From Streptomyces regalis (GTDB lineage: Bacteria > Actinomycetota > Actinomycetes > Streptomycetales > Streptomycetaceae): 25,632 bases of DNA. Shown in pieces: positions 1 to 7,003 of this stretch. The notes below the pieces were generated by a model that saw only the letters and a program-made list of their open reading frames with translations, searched no databases and was not told where the DNA came from. The stretch lies in assembly GCF_001509475.1 (NCBI RefSeq), contig NZ_LLZG01000021.1, forward strand, positions 1 through 25,632. The letters are read 5' to 3'. Within the stretch, counting starts at the first letter, position 1. Each line of letters opens with the position of its first letter. The translations under genes and the position numbers were made by a program.

Positions 1-361
1 GGGGTGGGGGGTGGGCACTGAACGGATTCCTTCCCACGCGCATGACTCAGAAGTTCCGGTCGCCGAAAAGGAGAGCGGCTTGGTGTGTACCTCTTCGGCG
101 CGAGCGCGGGGAGCGCGAATTCACCAACGTCCATCCGACCCGGTTCCCCACGGAACGAATGAGCCCCGGCCTTTTCCAACCCCCCACGGGTAGTTCACCC
201 TCGCACAGCAACCAATGGCCAACAAGGCACTTGGGCAACATCCGCCCCTTTGAAAGAAAGTCAGATACTGCGGCAACTCTCCACAGCTGCACGATCTTTC
301 AACATTCCATGTGCCCTGTATGAAACGCGCACGCGCGCGAGGTACGCCGAGCCGGCCGGCC
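1..361. other. Non-coding left edge; probable promoter/leader of a leftward gene
   Basis: I see no convincing gene here. The short open frames have unusual composition and no family resemblance. About 200-330 is clearly richer in A+T than the rest of the window, as promoter regions in Streptomyces often are. On the minus strand a good Shine-Dalgarno (GGAAGGAA, complement of 27-34) lies 8 nt before a GTG at 18-16, so a gene may start there and run left off the window; only about six codons are visible, so no product can be named. No tRNA-like structure was seen. Confidence 0.35.
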
Positions 362-739
362 TCAGATCTGCCAGGAGCGCAGCCGGTCGGCCGCGCCGTA
401 CAGGTCGGCCTTGCCGGAGATCAGGTCACGGGCGAGGTCGACGAGGGCGCCGTAGGGCGGGTCGATGCCGACGCCGCTGACGAACATGTAGGCCACCGCG
501 GACGCGCAGGCGAAGCGGGCGTTGGCCGAGGGGAGCGGCTTGAGCAGGGTCAGGGTGTGCAGCAGCGCGGCGGCCCGCCAGGCCGGGTCGGAGTCGACGC
601 CCAGACGGGGCGGATCCACGCGATGGCGGGCGACGGCGGCGACCAACGCGGAGAAGTCGTTGATCGTGGGCTGGTCGGGCAGGACCTCTTCGTGCCGCTG
701 GAGCAGCCAGGGCACGTCGATATGAATGACGGGTGCCAT
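362..739 (-). CDS. Fic/Doc-family toxin with degenerate active-site motif
   Basis: This 125-residue protein has the size and layout of Doc-type toxins, the short Fic-fold proteins that modify EF-Tu or other targets with a nucleotide or phosphate. The Fic loop is recognisable at residues 65-75 (LLKPLPSANAR), aligning with the family pattern HPFx(D/G)GN(K/G)R: Pro68, Asn73 and Arg75 are kept, but the catalytic His is Lys67. It starts 3 nt after the stop of the upstream antitoxin gene, the usual toxin-antitoxin arrangement with antitoxin first. The pair is probably co-transcribed from the 989-1196 region. The missing His makes classical Fic transfer chemistry doubtful; the protein may be inactive, bind a nucleotide only, or work differently. 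Family assignment is fairly secure, activity is not. Confidence 0.78.
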   Translation of the reverse strand: MAPVIHIDVPWLLQRHEEVLPDQPTINDFSALVAAVARHRVDPPRLGVDSDPAWRAAALLHTLTLLKPLPSANARFACASAVAYMFVSGVGIDPPYGALVDLARDLISGKADLYGAADRLRSWQI

Positions 740-742
740 CGG

Positions 743-988
743 TCAGGCTGCCCGCCCCTCGCCCTTGACGGACGGTTCGTCGTCGGGGAAAGCGGCCGCG
801 AACTCGTCGGCGTGCGACGCGAAGAACCGGCGGAACGCCTCGGCACCCTCCTGCAGCGCCCGGTGGCGCGCTATGTCGGCCGCGGCCGCCTCCCGCACGA
901 GCGCCTTCATCGACGTACCGCGTTCCTTGGCGATCTGCCGCAAGTCCTCTAGCTCGCGGTCGCTGAACTCCACGTTGAGAGCTGGCAT
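743..988 (-). CDS. Ribbon-helix-helix-type antitoxin of the Fic/Doc pair
   Basis: This 81-residue acidic protein begins with a beta strand followed by two helices (NVEFSDRELEDLRQIAKERG, then TSMKALVREAAAADIARH), which fits a CopG/Arc-like ribbon-helix-helix DNA-binding domain at about residues 4-45. The rest is a helical, charged tail (AFRRFFASHADEFAAAFPDDE), which in antitoxins often wraps the toxin. The stop is 3 nt before the toxin start, so the two are likely translated together. Antitoxins of this kind usually repress their own promoter; GTACTCAACC and AATACTCGC stretches at about 1009-1030 just upstream are candidate sites but unproven. The start ATG at 988-986 has only a weak GGTGAAGG upstream. 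Confidence 0.72.
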   Translation of the reverse strand: MPALNVEFSDRELEDLRQIAKERGTSMKALVREAAAADIARHRALQEGAEAFRRFFASHADEFAAAFPDDEPSVKGEGRAA

Positions 989-1116
989 GCCTTCACCGTA
1001 CCGCTCGGGTACTCAACCGTAAATACTCGCAGGTCAAGTGTGATGTACGCCGGTACCAGAGGGATGCGGAGCGCGTGATCGGGCGCGAGGTCGCCCGCGA
1101 CGCCAGCGAGACGTGG

Positions 1117-1145
1117 GTCACATTCACCCGCGGGATGTCACATTC
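1117..1145 (+). promoter_or_regulatory. Two GTCACATTC direct repeats 20 bp apart, upstream of the ECF41 gene
   Basis: Identical 9-mers lie at 1117-1125 and 1137-1145, exactly 20 bp apart (about two helical turns), some 50-80 nt before the sigma factor start. The second copy sits in TGTCACA (1136-1142), which matches the -35 element reported for ECF41-type promoters. I cannot find a clear matching -10 (CGTC-like) at the expected distance, so promoter recognition by the encoded sigma factor itself remains a suggestion. Confidence 0.4.
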
Positions 1146-1196
1146 CGGCCCCCACCGGGCCTCGCAGTAGTGAGCGCGCACCGGGAGGCCCACCGC

Positions 1197-2129
1197 ATGT
1201 CCGACATCCCCCTGACCGTCACCGACGACGCGACCGGCGTCTTCGTCGAGCACCGTGAGCTGATGTTCGGCGTCGTCTACAACATGCTCGGCAGCGTCGC
1301 CGACACCGAGGACGTACTGCAGGAGACGTGGCTGTCGTGGACGGCGCGCGGCGGGGGCTCGCCGCTCGACGGGATCGCCAATCCGCGGGCGTATCTCGTG
1401 CGGATCGCCGTGAACCACGCACTGGCGCGGCGTGCCGTGATCAGCCGCCGCCGGGAGACGTACGTCGGCCCGTGGCTGCCCGAGCCACTGGTCGCGGACG
1501 GCGAGGACGGCGGCGCCGACGATCCTGCCCTGCGCACCGAGTCCGTCTCGCTGGCGATGTTGGTCGTCCTGGAGTCGCTGTCGCCACTGGAGCGCGCGGT
1601 GTTCGTGCTGCACGAGGTGTTCGGGTACGCCCACACGGAGATCGCGGAGATCATCGACCGCAGCCCGGCAGCCGTACGGCAGCTCGCGCATCGCGCGCGG
1701 GGACATGTGCATGCGCGGCGGCCGCTGTACGAGGCGCATCCGCGGGTGCGGCGGGAGGCGACCGAGCGGTTCGTGCGGGCCGCGGTGGGCGGGGACATCG
1801 CCGCACTGATGGAGATCCTCGCGCCGGACGTGACGGTGTGGACGGACGCCGGCGGCAAGCGGAAGCGGGCGGGGCTGCGTCCCGTGCACGGCAGGGACAA
1901 GGTGGTCCGGCTCCTGGATTCGTACGCGCGCCGGGGAGGCGGCGGGGCCGGCCATCTGGAGCTGCGCCACCGGCGGGTCAACGGCGACGACGCCGCGGTG
2001 CTGTTCGAGGGCGAGGAGCCGTACGCCGTCCTGGTCCTGGACCTCACACCGGACGGCGAGCGGGTGTCCGGTGTCTATGTCGTGAGCAACCCCGAGAAGC
2101 TCACGCACGTGCACAGGGGGGACGCATGA
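1197..2129 (+). CDS. ECF41-type RNA polymerase sigma factor with SnoaL-like C-terminal domain (SigJ-like)
   Basis: This 310-residue protein redirects RNA polymerase to specific promoters. Sigma region 2 is at about residues 14-85 (MLGSVADTEDVLQETWL), region 4 at about 115-175 (LSPLERAVFVLHEVFGYAHTEIAEII...AVRQLAHRAR), and an NTF2/SnoaL-like extension at about 185-305. Three ECF41 hallmarks are visible: WLPEP in the linker (93-97), DAGGK (217-221, the DGGGR-like motif) and NPEKL (298-302, the NPDKL-like motif). In ECF41 proteins the extension replaces a separate anti-sigma factor and tunes activity. The start is the ATG at 1197, preceded by GGGAGG at 1183-1188; an upstream in-frame ATG at 1113 has no such site. 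The stop overlaps the start of the cytochrome b gene (ATGA), so the two are translationally coupled. ECF41 genes usually neighbour a carboxymuconolactone decarboxylase, oxidoreductase or epimerase gene, which is not seen here. Confidence 0.92.
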   Translation: MSDIPLTVTDDATGVFVEHRELMFGVVYNMLGSVADTEDVLQETWLSWTARGGGSPLDGIANPRAYLVRIAVNHALARRAVISRRRETYVGPWLPEPLVADGEDGGADDPALRTESVSLAMLVVLESLSPLERAVFVLHEVFGYAHTEIAEIIDRSPAAVRQLAHRARGHVHARRPLYEAHPRVRREATERFVRAAVGGDIAALMEILAPDVTVWTDAGGKRKRAGLRPVHGRDKVVRLLDSYARRGGGGAGHLELRHRRVNGDDAAVLFEGEEPYAVLVLDLTPDGERVSGVYVVSNPEKLTHVHRGDA

Positions 2130-3592
2130 GCGCCCGGGAACTGCCCGGCAGGGGCGAGCGGGTCGCGGACTGGTTCGACGGGCGCCTCGGCATCCACTCC
2201 CTCGGCCGGAAGTATCTGCGCAAGGTCTTCCCGGACCACTGGTCCTTCCTGCTCGGCGAGATCTGCCTGTACAGCTTCGTCGTCCTGATCCTGACGGGCG
2301 TGTACCTCACCTTCTTCTTCCACCCCTCGATGAACGAGGTGACGTACCACGGCAGTTACCTCCCCCTCAACGGCGTCCGGATGTCCGAGGCGTACGCCTC
2401 CACGCTGGACATCAGCTTCGACGTGCGGGGCGGGCTGCTGATGCGGCAGCTGCACCACTGGGCGGCGCTCGTGTTCGTCGCCGGGATGCTCACGCACATG
2501 ATGCGGCACTTCTTCACTGGGTCGTTCCGCAAGCCGCGGGAGATCAACTGGCTGTTCGGCTGGACCCTGTTGCTCCTCGGCCTGTTCGAGGGCCTCTTCG
2601 GCTACTCGCTGCCGGACGACCTGCTGTCGGGCACGGGCCTGCGGTTCGTGAACGGTGCGCTGCTGTCCGTCCCGATCGTCGGGACGTATCTGTCGATGTT
2701 CCTGTTCGGCGGCGAGTTCCCGGGCCATGACATCGTGGCCCGCTTCTACTCCCTGCACATCCTGGTGATCCCCGGCATCATGGCGGCGCTGGTCGTGGCG
2801 CACGTCCTGCTGGTCGTGTACCACAAGCACACGCAGTTCGCGGGCCCCGGGCGCACCGAACGCAATGTCGTTGGCGCCCCGTTCATGCCGGTATACCTGG
2901 CGAAGGCGGGCGGCTTCTTCTTCCTCGTCTTCGGCGCCCTCACCCTGCTCGCGGCGGTGGCGTCGATCAACCCGGTCTGGTCGTACGGCCCTTACCGCGC
3001 CGACCAGGTCTCCACCGGCGCCCAGCCCGACTGGTACCTGGGCTTCGCCGAGGGCCTGGTCCGCATCATGCCGGGCTGGGAGATCACGCTGTGGGGCCAC
3101 ACGCTCGTCCTCGGGGTGCTGATCCCGATCGTGGTGTTCCCGCTCCTGCTGGTCCTCATCGGGGTGTATCCGTTCCTGGAGGCGTGGATCACGGGCGACA
3201 AGCACGAACACCACCTCCTCGACCGCCCCCGCAACCGCCCCGTCCGCACCGGGATCGGCGCGGCCTGGATCAGCCTCTACCTGATCCTCCTGGCGGGCGG
3301 CGGCAACGACATCGTGGCGACCCGGCTCCATCTGTCGATCAACACGGTGACGTGGGCGGTGCGCATCGGGGTGTTCGTGGTCCCGGCGATCGTCTTCGTC
3401 GTCACCCGCAGGATCTGCTGGGGACTGCAACTCCGTGACAGGGAACTGGTGGCGCACGGCCGGGAGACCGGAGTGATCAAGCGGCTGCCGCACGGCGAGT
3501 ACGTCGAGGTGCACCGGCCTCTGAGCCGGGCCGAACTGCACACGCTGACCGCCCACGAGCGGCCGGCGGAACTCGTGGAGCGCGAGCCATAG
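2126..3592 (+). CDS. QcrB-like cytochrome b subunit (orphan paralogue of the bc1 complex)
   Basis: This 488-residue membrane protein resembles actinobacterial QcrB, the subunit that oxidises menaquinol and passes electrons through two b haems. It has about 8-9 hydrophobic helices. The haem-ligand histidines are present in helix B (H110 or H111, H124) and helix D (H211, H226), and the Qo-site motif appears as PDWY (301-304), the actinobacterial form of PEWY. The HLLDRPRN segment and the long hydrophilic C-terminus (GVIKRLPHGEYVEVHRPLS) are also typical. The start ATG overlaps the sigma factor stop by four bases and has AGGGGGGA at 2115-2122. No qcrC (cytochrome cc), qcrA (Rieske) or oxidase gene is near, so this is not the main respiratory operon copy. 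It could exchange into the bc1 complex or act with unknown partners. All core residues look intact, so it is probably functional. Confidence 0.93.
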   Translation: MSARELPGRGERVADWFDGRLGIHSLGRKYLRKVFPDHWSFLLGEICLYSFVVLILTGVYLTFFFHPSMNEVTYHGSYLPLNGVRMSEAYASTLDISFDVRGGLLMRQLHHWAALVFVAGMLTHMMRHFFTGSFRKPREINWLFGWTLLLLGLFEGLFGYSLPDDLLSGTGLRFVNGALLSVPIVGTYLSMFLFGGEFPGHDIVARFYSLHILVIPGIMAALVVAHVLLVVYHKHTQFAGPGRTERNVVGAPFMPVYLAKAGGFFFLVFGALTLLAAVASINPVWSYGPYRADQVSTGAQPDWYLGFAEGLVRIMPGWEITLWGHTLVLGVLIPIVVFPLLLVLIGVYPFLEAWITGDKHEHHLLDRPRNRPVRTGIGAAWISLYLILLAGGGNDIVATRLHLSINTVTWAVRIGVFVVPAIVFVVTRRICWGLQLRDRELVAHGRETGVIKRLPHGEYVEVHRPLSRAELHTLTAHERPAELVEREP

Positions 3593-3723
3593 AGAACCGG
3601 CAGAGGATCTACTGTCGAACGCCAGGTGTACGGCCCGTGCATTCCTGACGGCCCTTACAACCCCCTGTGGCGTCCCTGTGTCACATCCCACGACAACAGG
3701 TCCCACCCACCCACGGAGTTCAC

Positions 3724-4512
3724 GTGCACCTGCGCTTACCGGTCGCCCGCCCGACCGCCGTCGCCGCTCTCGCGCTGGCCGCCACCGCCGTGCTCGTACC
3801 GCCCGCCCACGCGGCGGACGGCGACGACTACCGGGTGACCCTCACCAGCAGCACCGCCACGACCGACTACAGCCACCGCACGGTCGACCTGACCGGCACC
3901 CTGACCCGCTCCGACGGCACTCCCGTCGCGGACGCGCCGGTCCAGCTCGAGGAATCGGTTCTGTACAACACCTGGAACCCGTGGGGCGACCCCATCGACC
4001 CCACCGAGTGGGAGACCCGCAGCGTGGGCACCGTCCGCACGGACTCCGAGGGGCACTTCACCCTTGAGGACGTCCCCGCGGACCGGGTGGAGAGCACGCC
4101 CAGCCCTTATCTGTTCCCGCGTCACGAAGTGATGTTCCGGGCGATCTACGACACCGATCCCACCGACTTCCACATGGCGTTCGCGGACACGACGGTCAGG
4201 GTGCGGCCGGTCACCAGCGCCCTCGCGTACCGGGTGAACAAGACCACAGTGCGCGAGGGCGACACCCTTGTGGTGAAGGGCAGGATCGCCCGGCCCGCCG
4301 GGCACGGCCCGATCGCCGGCACCCGGGTGTTCCTGCGGACGTACTACGAGAGCTCCTACAACGCGCAGACCACCACGGACGCGCGTGGCAACTTCACCGT
4401 CCGCGCCAAGATCCGGGACTACGACAACGAGTTCGTGATCTTCTCCGCGCCCAAGGACTACTACGTGGCGGGCGCGAGCAAAGACCTCCCGGTCAAGAAC
4501 GTCACCCCTTGA
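3724..4512 (+). CDS. Secreted protein with two Ig/carboxypeptidase-regulatory-like repeats; TTA codon
   Basis: This 262-residue protein has a Sec-type signal peptide: basic start (VHLRLPVAR), hydrophobic core and a likely AHA-A cleavage after residue 30. The mature part contains two similar beta-sandwich segments, about 40-160 and 165-262. Each has a G-x-L/I-x-R step, a G-x-P-V/I-A stretch and a TD-x-x-G-x-F-T turn (TDSEGHFT 106-113; TDARGNFT 218-225), typical of Ig-like or carboxypeptidase-regulatory folds in cell-surface proteins. No catalytic motif is seen; function is unknown. I chose the GTG at 3724 because GGAG (3715-3718) precedes it by 5 nt and it begins the signal peptide cleanly; an in-frame ATG at 3667 would give an unnatural leader. 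Codon 5 is TTA (3736-3738), so translation should depend on the bldA tRNA. It converges on the GH9 gene with 12 bp between them. Confidence 0.8.
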   Translation: MHLRLPVARPTAVAALALAATAVLVPPAHAADGDDYRVTLTSSTATTDYSHRTVDLTGTLTRSDGTPVADAPVQLEESVLYNTWNPWGDPIDPTEWETRSVGTVRTDSEGHFTLEDVPADRVESTPSPYLFPRHEVMFRAIYDTDPTDFHMAFADTTVRVRPVTSALAYRVNKTTVREGDTLVVKGRIARPAGHGPIAGTRVFLRTYYESSYNAQTTTDARGNFTVRAKIRDYDNEFVIFSAPKDYYVAGASKDLPVKNVTP

Positions 4513-4524
4513 CCGGGGCTGTCA

Positions 4525-6768
4525 TCATCCCTGGCCGGCCACGAAGGAGGCCATCCGGGTCAGGGCGGAGTTCCAGTTGATCGTGTGCTCGTTCGTCGAC
4601 CAGGACTGGATGTCGTCGATGTAGCAGAACTGGCCGACGCAGCCCTTGAGTTTGCTCTGTGCGTAGGGGTCCTGGATGCCGGAGTTCGGCCCGCCGGCGA
4701 GCGTGCCGGCCGGCGGGTTGGGCTGCTTCGGGTCGAGCTGGTGGGCGTACCAACGGGCGTGCTGATTACGGGAGTTGACCTCGCCGTAGCCGGTCACGTA
4801 CGAGATGTTCAGCGCGTTGCGCCCGAGGAGGTAGTCCATGCTCTGCAGCGCGCCGTCACGGTACTTCGAGGCACCCGTGATGTCGTAAGCCGTGGCGATC
4901 ACGACGGCGTTGTGCAGGATCTGGTGGTTGGAGCCCCAGTCGTAGAGGTTGCCGGTCGGGGCATAGGGCATGCCGTACGCCTGTGACTTCAGGGCGGCCA
5001 GATACCCGTCCGCACCCTTGATCACCGACTGACGCACTCTGTCCCGGCCGGGCAGCCTGCTCGGCACGGTCGCCAGGTCCAGCCGGGCCGCTGCCGCCGT
5101 CCTGGCCCAGTCGTAGCCGAGGGGGCCGAAGATGTCGGCCGTGTGGACGGGCGAGTTCAGCACGTGGTCCGCGAACTCCTTCTCGCCGGTGGTGAGATAC
5201 AGCTCCGCCGCGGCCCAGTAGAACTCGTCGGTGACGTTGTTGTCGGCGTAGGTGCCGCCGCCGATGCCGTCGCTCTCGGAGGCGTACCGGTCGGGATGCG
5301 CGAGCGCCGCGGTCCAGGCCTTGCGGGCGGCAGCGAGCGTCTTCGCCGCGAACTCCTTGTCGTACGGCCGGTACAGGCGCGCCGCCTGCGCGGCCGTCGC
5401 CGCCAGGTTCAGGGTCGCCGCGGTGGACGGCGGGTGCAGTTCGCGCTTTTGCGGGTCGTCGCTCGGCAGCAGCGGCAGGCCCGTCCACTGCTCGTCGTGG
5501 ATCTTGTGGTGCGCCATGCCGGCCAGCGGCTGCCCCGCGGGCACCTGCATCTTCAGCAGGAACTCCAGCTCCCAGCGGACCTCGTCCAGGATGTCCGGCA
5601 CCTTGTTGCCGCTCTCGGGGATGGCGAGCGTCCCGTCGCCCAGCTTCTCCGACTCCCCGGTGCGGGCGAGCCGTTCGCGTTCGTAGGTGCTCAGCAGCTC
5701 CCACACGGAGATGCCGCCGTTGACGACGTACTTGCCGTGGTCGCCGGCGTCGTACCAGCCGCCGGTGACGTCGAGCTTGTAGTCGCACACGCCCGGCTGG
5801 CAGGGCACGGCGCCGTCACCCTGGTTCGGTGCGACGTCGGCGTGTCCGGCGGGGCGGGCGTAGCCCGGGCGCAGGTCGTCGCGGATCGCGATGCCGCTGC
5901 GCTGTGTGTAGTAGTACTTCACGGCGTCGAGGCGCAGCCGCTCGTAGGCGGCGGTCCCGATGTCGAAGGGGCGGCTCGCCTCTCCGTCGGCGACCAGCGT
6001 GAAGTCCTTGCCCTGTTTGCGGTAGGCGCCGAAGTCGAGGGAGTGGACGTTCTGCGCGGAGGAGACGTCGGTGCCGCGCGGCACGGTCCAGCCCTGGGCG
6101 ACGACGGCCCCGGAGGCGTTCTTCAGCTGCCAGGGCAGCTTCTCGGTGGCGTCGGTGACGAGAGTGGCGTTCTTCGGTCCGGCGGGCAGATAGGCGACCT
6201 GGTTGACCCGCACCCGCGGCCCGGTGTCGGGCTCGTACACCTCGGGCGGGACACCGCCCAGCAGCGAGGCGTTGTCCATGCAGAAGCGCCATGCGTCCGG
6301 GCTGCCGCCGAGTTGGAAGGCGACCTGGCCCTGGGGTGTGTCGACGGGCGAGGTGAAGGTGTACGAGTACGAGTTCCCGGAGACGCTCAGCTGAGGCGTC
6401 ACCTCGAAGTAGGTGTCGTACGGCGCCGCCGACAGGCCGACGATCGCCCGCACCACGTGGCCCTCGGGCGAGCCCTTCGCGGTGAAGGAGAAGCGGTACG
6501 ACTCCCCCTTCACCAGGGTGATGTCGTTCTGGCCGACGCCGGCGTCCCAGCGGTTGGTGGTGCCGCCGGGGACGTCGGCGCAGAGCTGCCCGTCGGACAG
6601 GCCCGCGGTGACGTTGCTGGTCGTCCACCACGGGGCGGTCGTGGTGTCGAACGTGCCGTTCTTCAGCTGCTCGACCTCTTCCGCGCCGGCCGGTGGTGCC
6701 GGGAGTGCGGTGAGTCCCGCCGCCAGCAGGGCCGTCAGGGACAACAGGATGGTTCTGCGTCGTTTCAC
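4525..6768 (-). CDS. Secreted GH9 cellulase (endoglucanase/cellobiohydrolase) with N-terminal CBM4/9
   Basis: This 747-residue extracellular enzyme should hydrolyse beta-1,4-glucan by the inverting GH9 mechanism. In order it has a Sec signal ([17 protein letters not shown], cleavage near residue 29); a CBM4/9-type carbohydrate-binding module at about 32-170 ([12 protein letters not shown] to CMDNASLL); a CelD_N Ig-like domain at about 188-275; and a GH9 (alpha/alpha)6 catalytic domain at about 280-740. The catalytic base motif YDAGDHGKY lies near residue 340, the GH9 signature around [11 protein letters not shown] near 612, and the acid Glu in NEHTINW near 727. There is no C-terminal CBM2 or fibronectin domain. 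Whether it cuts internally or from ends cannot be told. The start is a GTG (6768-6766) with GAGGAG 7 nt upstream. A perfect CebR-type palindrome lies about 40 bp upstream, so cellobiose or cello-oligosaccharides probably induce it. Confidence 0.93.
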   Translation of the reverse strand: MKRRRTILLSLTALLAAGLTALPAPPAGAEEVEQLKNGTFDTTTAPWWTTSNVTAGLSDGQLCADVPGGTTNRWDAGVGQNDITLVKGESYRFSFTAKGSPEGHVVRAIVGLSAAPYDTYFEVTPQLSVSGNSYSYTFTSPVDTPQGQVAFQLGGSPDAWRFCMDNASLLGGVPPEVYEPDTGPRVRVNQVAYLPAGPKNATLVTDATEKLPWQLKNASGAVVAQGWTVPRGTDVSSAQNVHSLDFGAYRKQGKDFTLVADGEASRPFDIGTAAYERLRLDAVKYYYTQRSGIAIRDDLRPGYARPAGHADVAPNQGDGAVPCQPGVCDYKLDVTGGWYDAGDHGKYVVNGGISVWELLSTYERERLARTGESEKLGDGTLAIPESGNKVPDILDEVRWELEFLLKMQVPAGQPLAGMAHHKIHDEQWTGLPLLPSDDPQKRELHPPSTAATLNLAATAAQAARLYRPYDKEFAAKTLAAARKAWTAALAHPDRYASESDGIGGGTYADNNVTDEFYWAAAELYLTTGEKEFADHVLNSPVHTADIFGPLGYDWARTAAAARLDLATVPSRLPGRDRVRQSVIKGADGYLAALKSQAYGMPYAPTGNLYDWGSNHQILHNAVVIATAYDITGASKYRDGALQSMDYLLGRNALNISYVTGYGEVNSRNQHARWYAHQLDPKQPNPPAGTLAGGPNSGIQDPYAQSKLKGCVGQFCYIDDIQSWSTNEHTINWNSALTRMASFVAGQG

Positions 6769-6807
6769 GTCTGGGCTCCTCGGGTGAGGTGCGGGTGACG
6801 CTCGCGG

Positions 6808-6821
6808 TGGGAGCGCTCCCA
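6808..6821 (-). promoter_or_regulatory. CebR operator (TGGGAGCGCTCCCA)
   Basis: This is a perfect 14-bp palindrome identical to the consensus of the LacI-family cello-oligosaccharide repressor CebR of Streptomyces. It lies 40 bp upstream of the GH9 start, at or just downstream of the expected transcription start, a typical repressor position. Binding itself is inferred. Confidence 0.9.
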
Positions 6822-6836
6822 GAGGCGGACGCAGCC

Positions 6837-6872
6837 ATGCTTGTTGGCGACATGACAGTCCGTCAACAGTCC
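6837..6872 (-). promoter_or_regulatory. Candidate promoter of the GH9 gene with a phased ACAGTCC direct repeat
   Basis: On the minus strand a TTGACG -35-like element (complement of 6861-6866) is followed after 18 bp by a poor -10 (AAGCAT, complement of 6837-6842). Start of transcription would then fall near 6830, just before the CebR operator. Two ACAGTCC copies (6855-6861 and 6866-6872) flank the -35 with an 11-bp period and could bind an additional regulator. The -10 match is weak. Confidence 0.35.
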
Positions 6873-6952
6873 GGACGAAATGCTCCGCTGGTAGTGCCGC
6901 GATGGGCCGTCTTTCGCCTGTGGCACCTTCGTGGCTGGCCGCACAGTGCCCC

Positions 6953-6970
6953 GCGCCCCTTATGGGGCGC
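6953..6970 (-). terminator. Hairpin terminator after the GH2 gene
   Basis: GCGCCCC-TTAT-GGGGCGC forms a perfect 7-bp stem with a 4-nt loop, 34 bp after the GH2 stop. There is no U-run, as is common for Streptomyces terminators. Being symmetric, it may work from both sides, but only the GH2 gene reads into it from nearby. Confidence 0.7.
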
Positions 6971-7003
6971 TATCGAACCGCCCGTCCGGACCGCGCCGTT
7001 GGG

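Noticed and set aside
47..323. Short open frames on both strands at the left edge
   Set aside because: No ribosome sites, no domain features, and the area has the A+T enrichment of a promoter region.
335..366. GC-rich partial palindrome after the toxin gene, considered as a terminator
   Set aside because: The arms do not pair perfectly and the alternating CG tract gives many equivalent weak structures.
2075..3706. Minus-strand open frame of over 500 codons opposite cytochrome b
   Set aside because: His/Asp/Gln/Arg-rich shadow of a membrane-protein gene, no ribosome site, no family resemblance.
4613..6800. Possible frame breaks in the GH9 gene, because it lacks a C-terminal binding module
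   Set aside because: The reading frame is intact from signal peptide to the catalytic Glu near the end; the domain set is complete for an N-terminal CBM4/9 plus GH9 enzyme.
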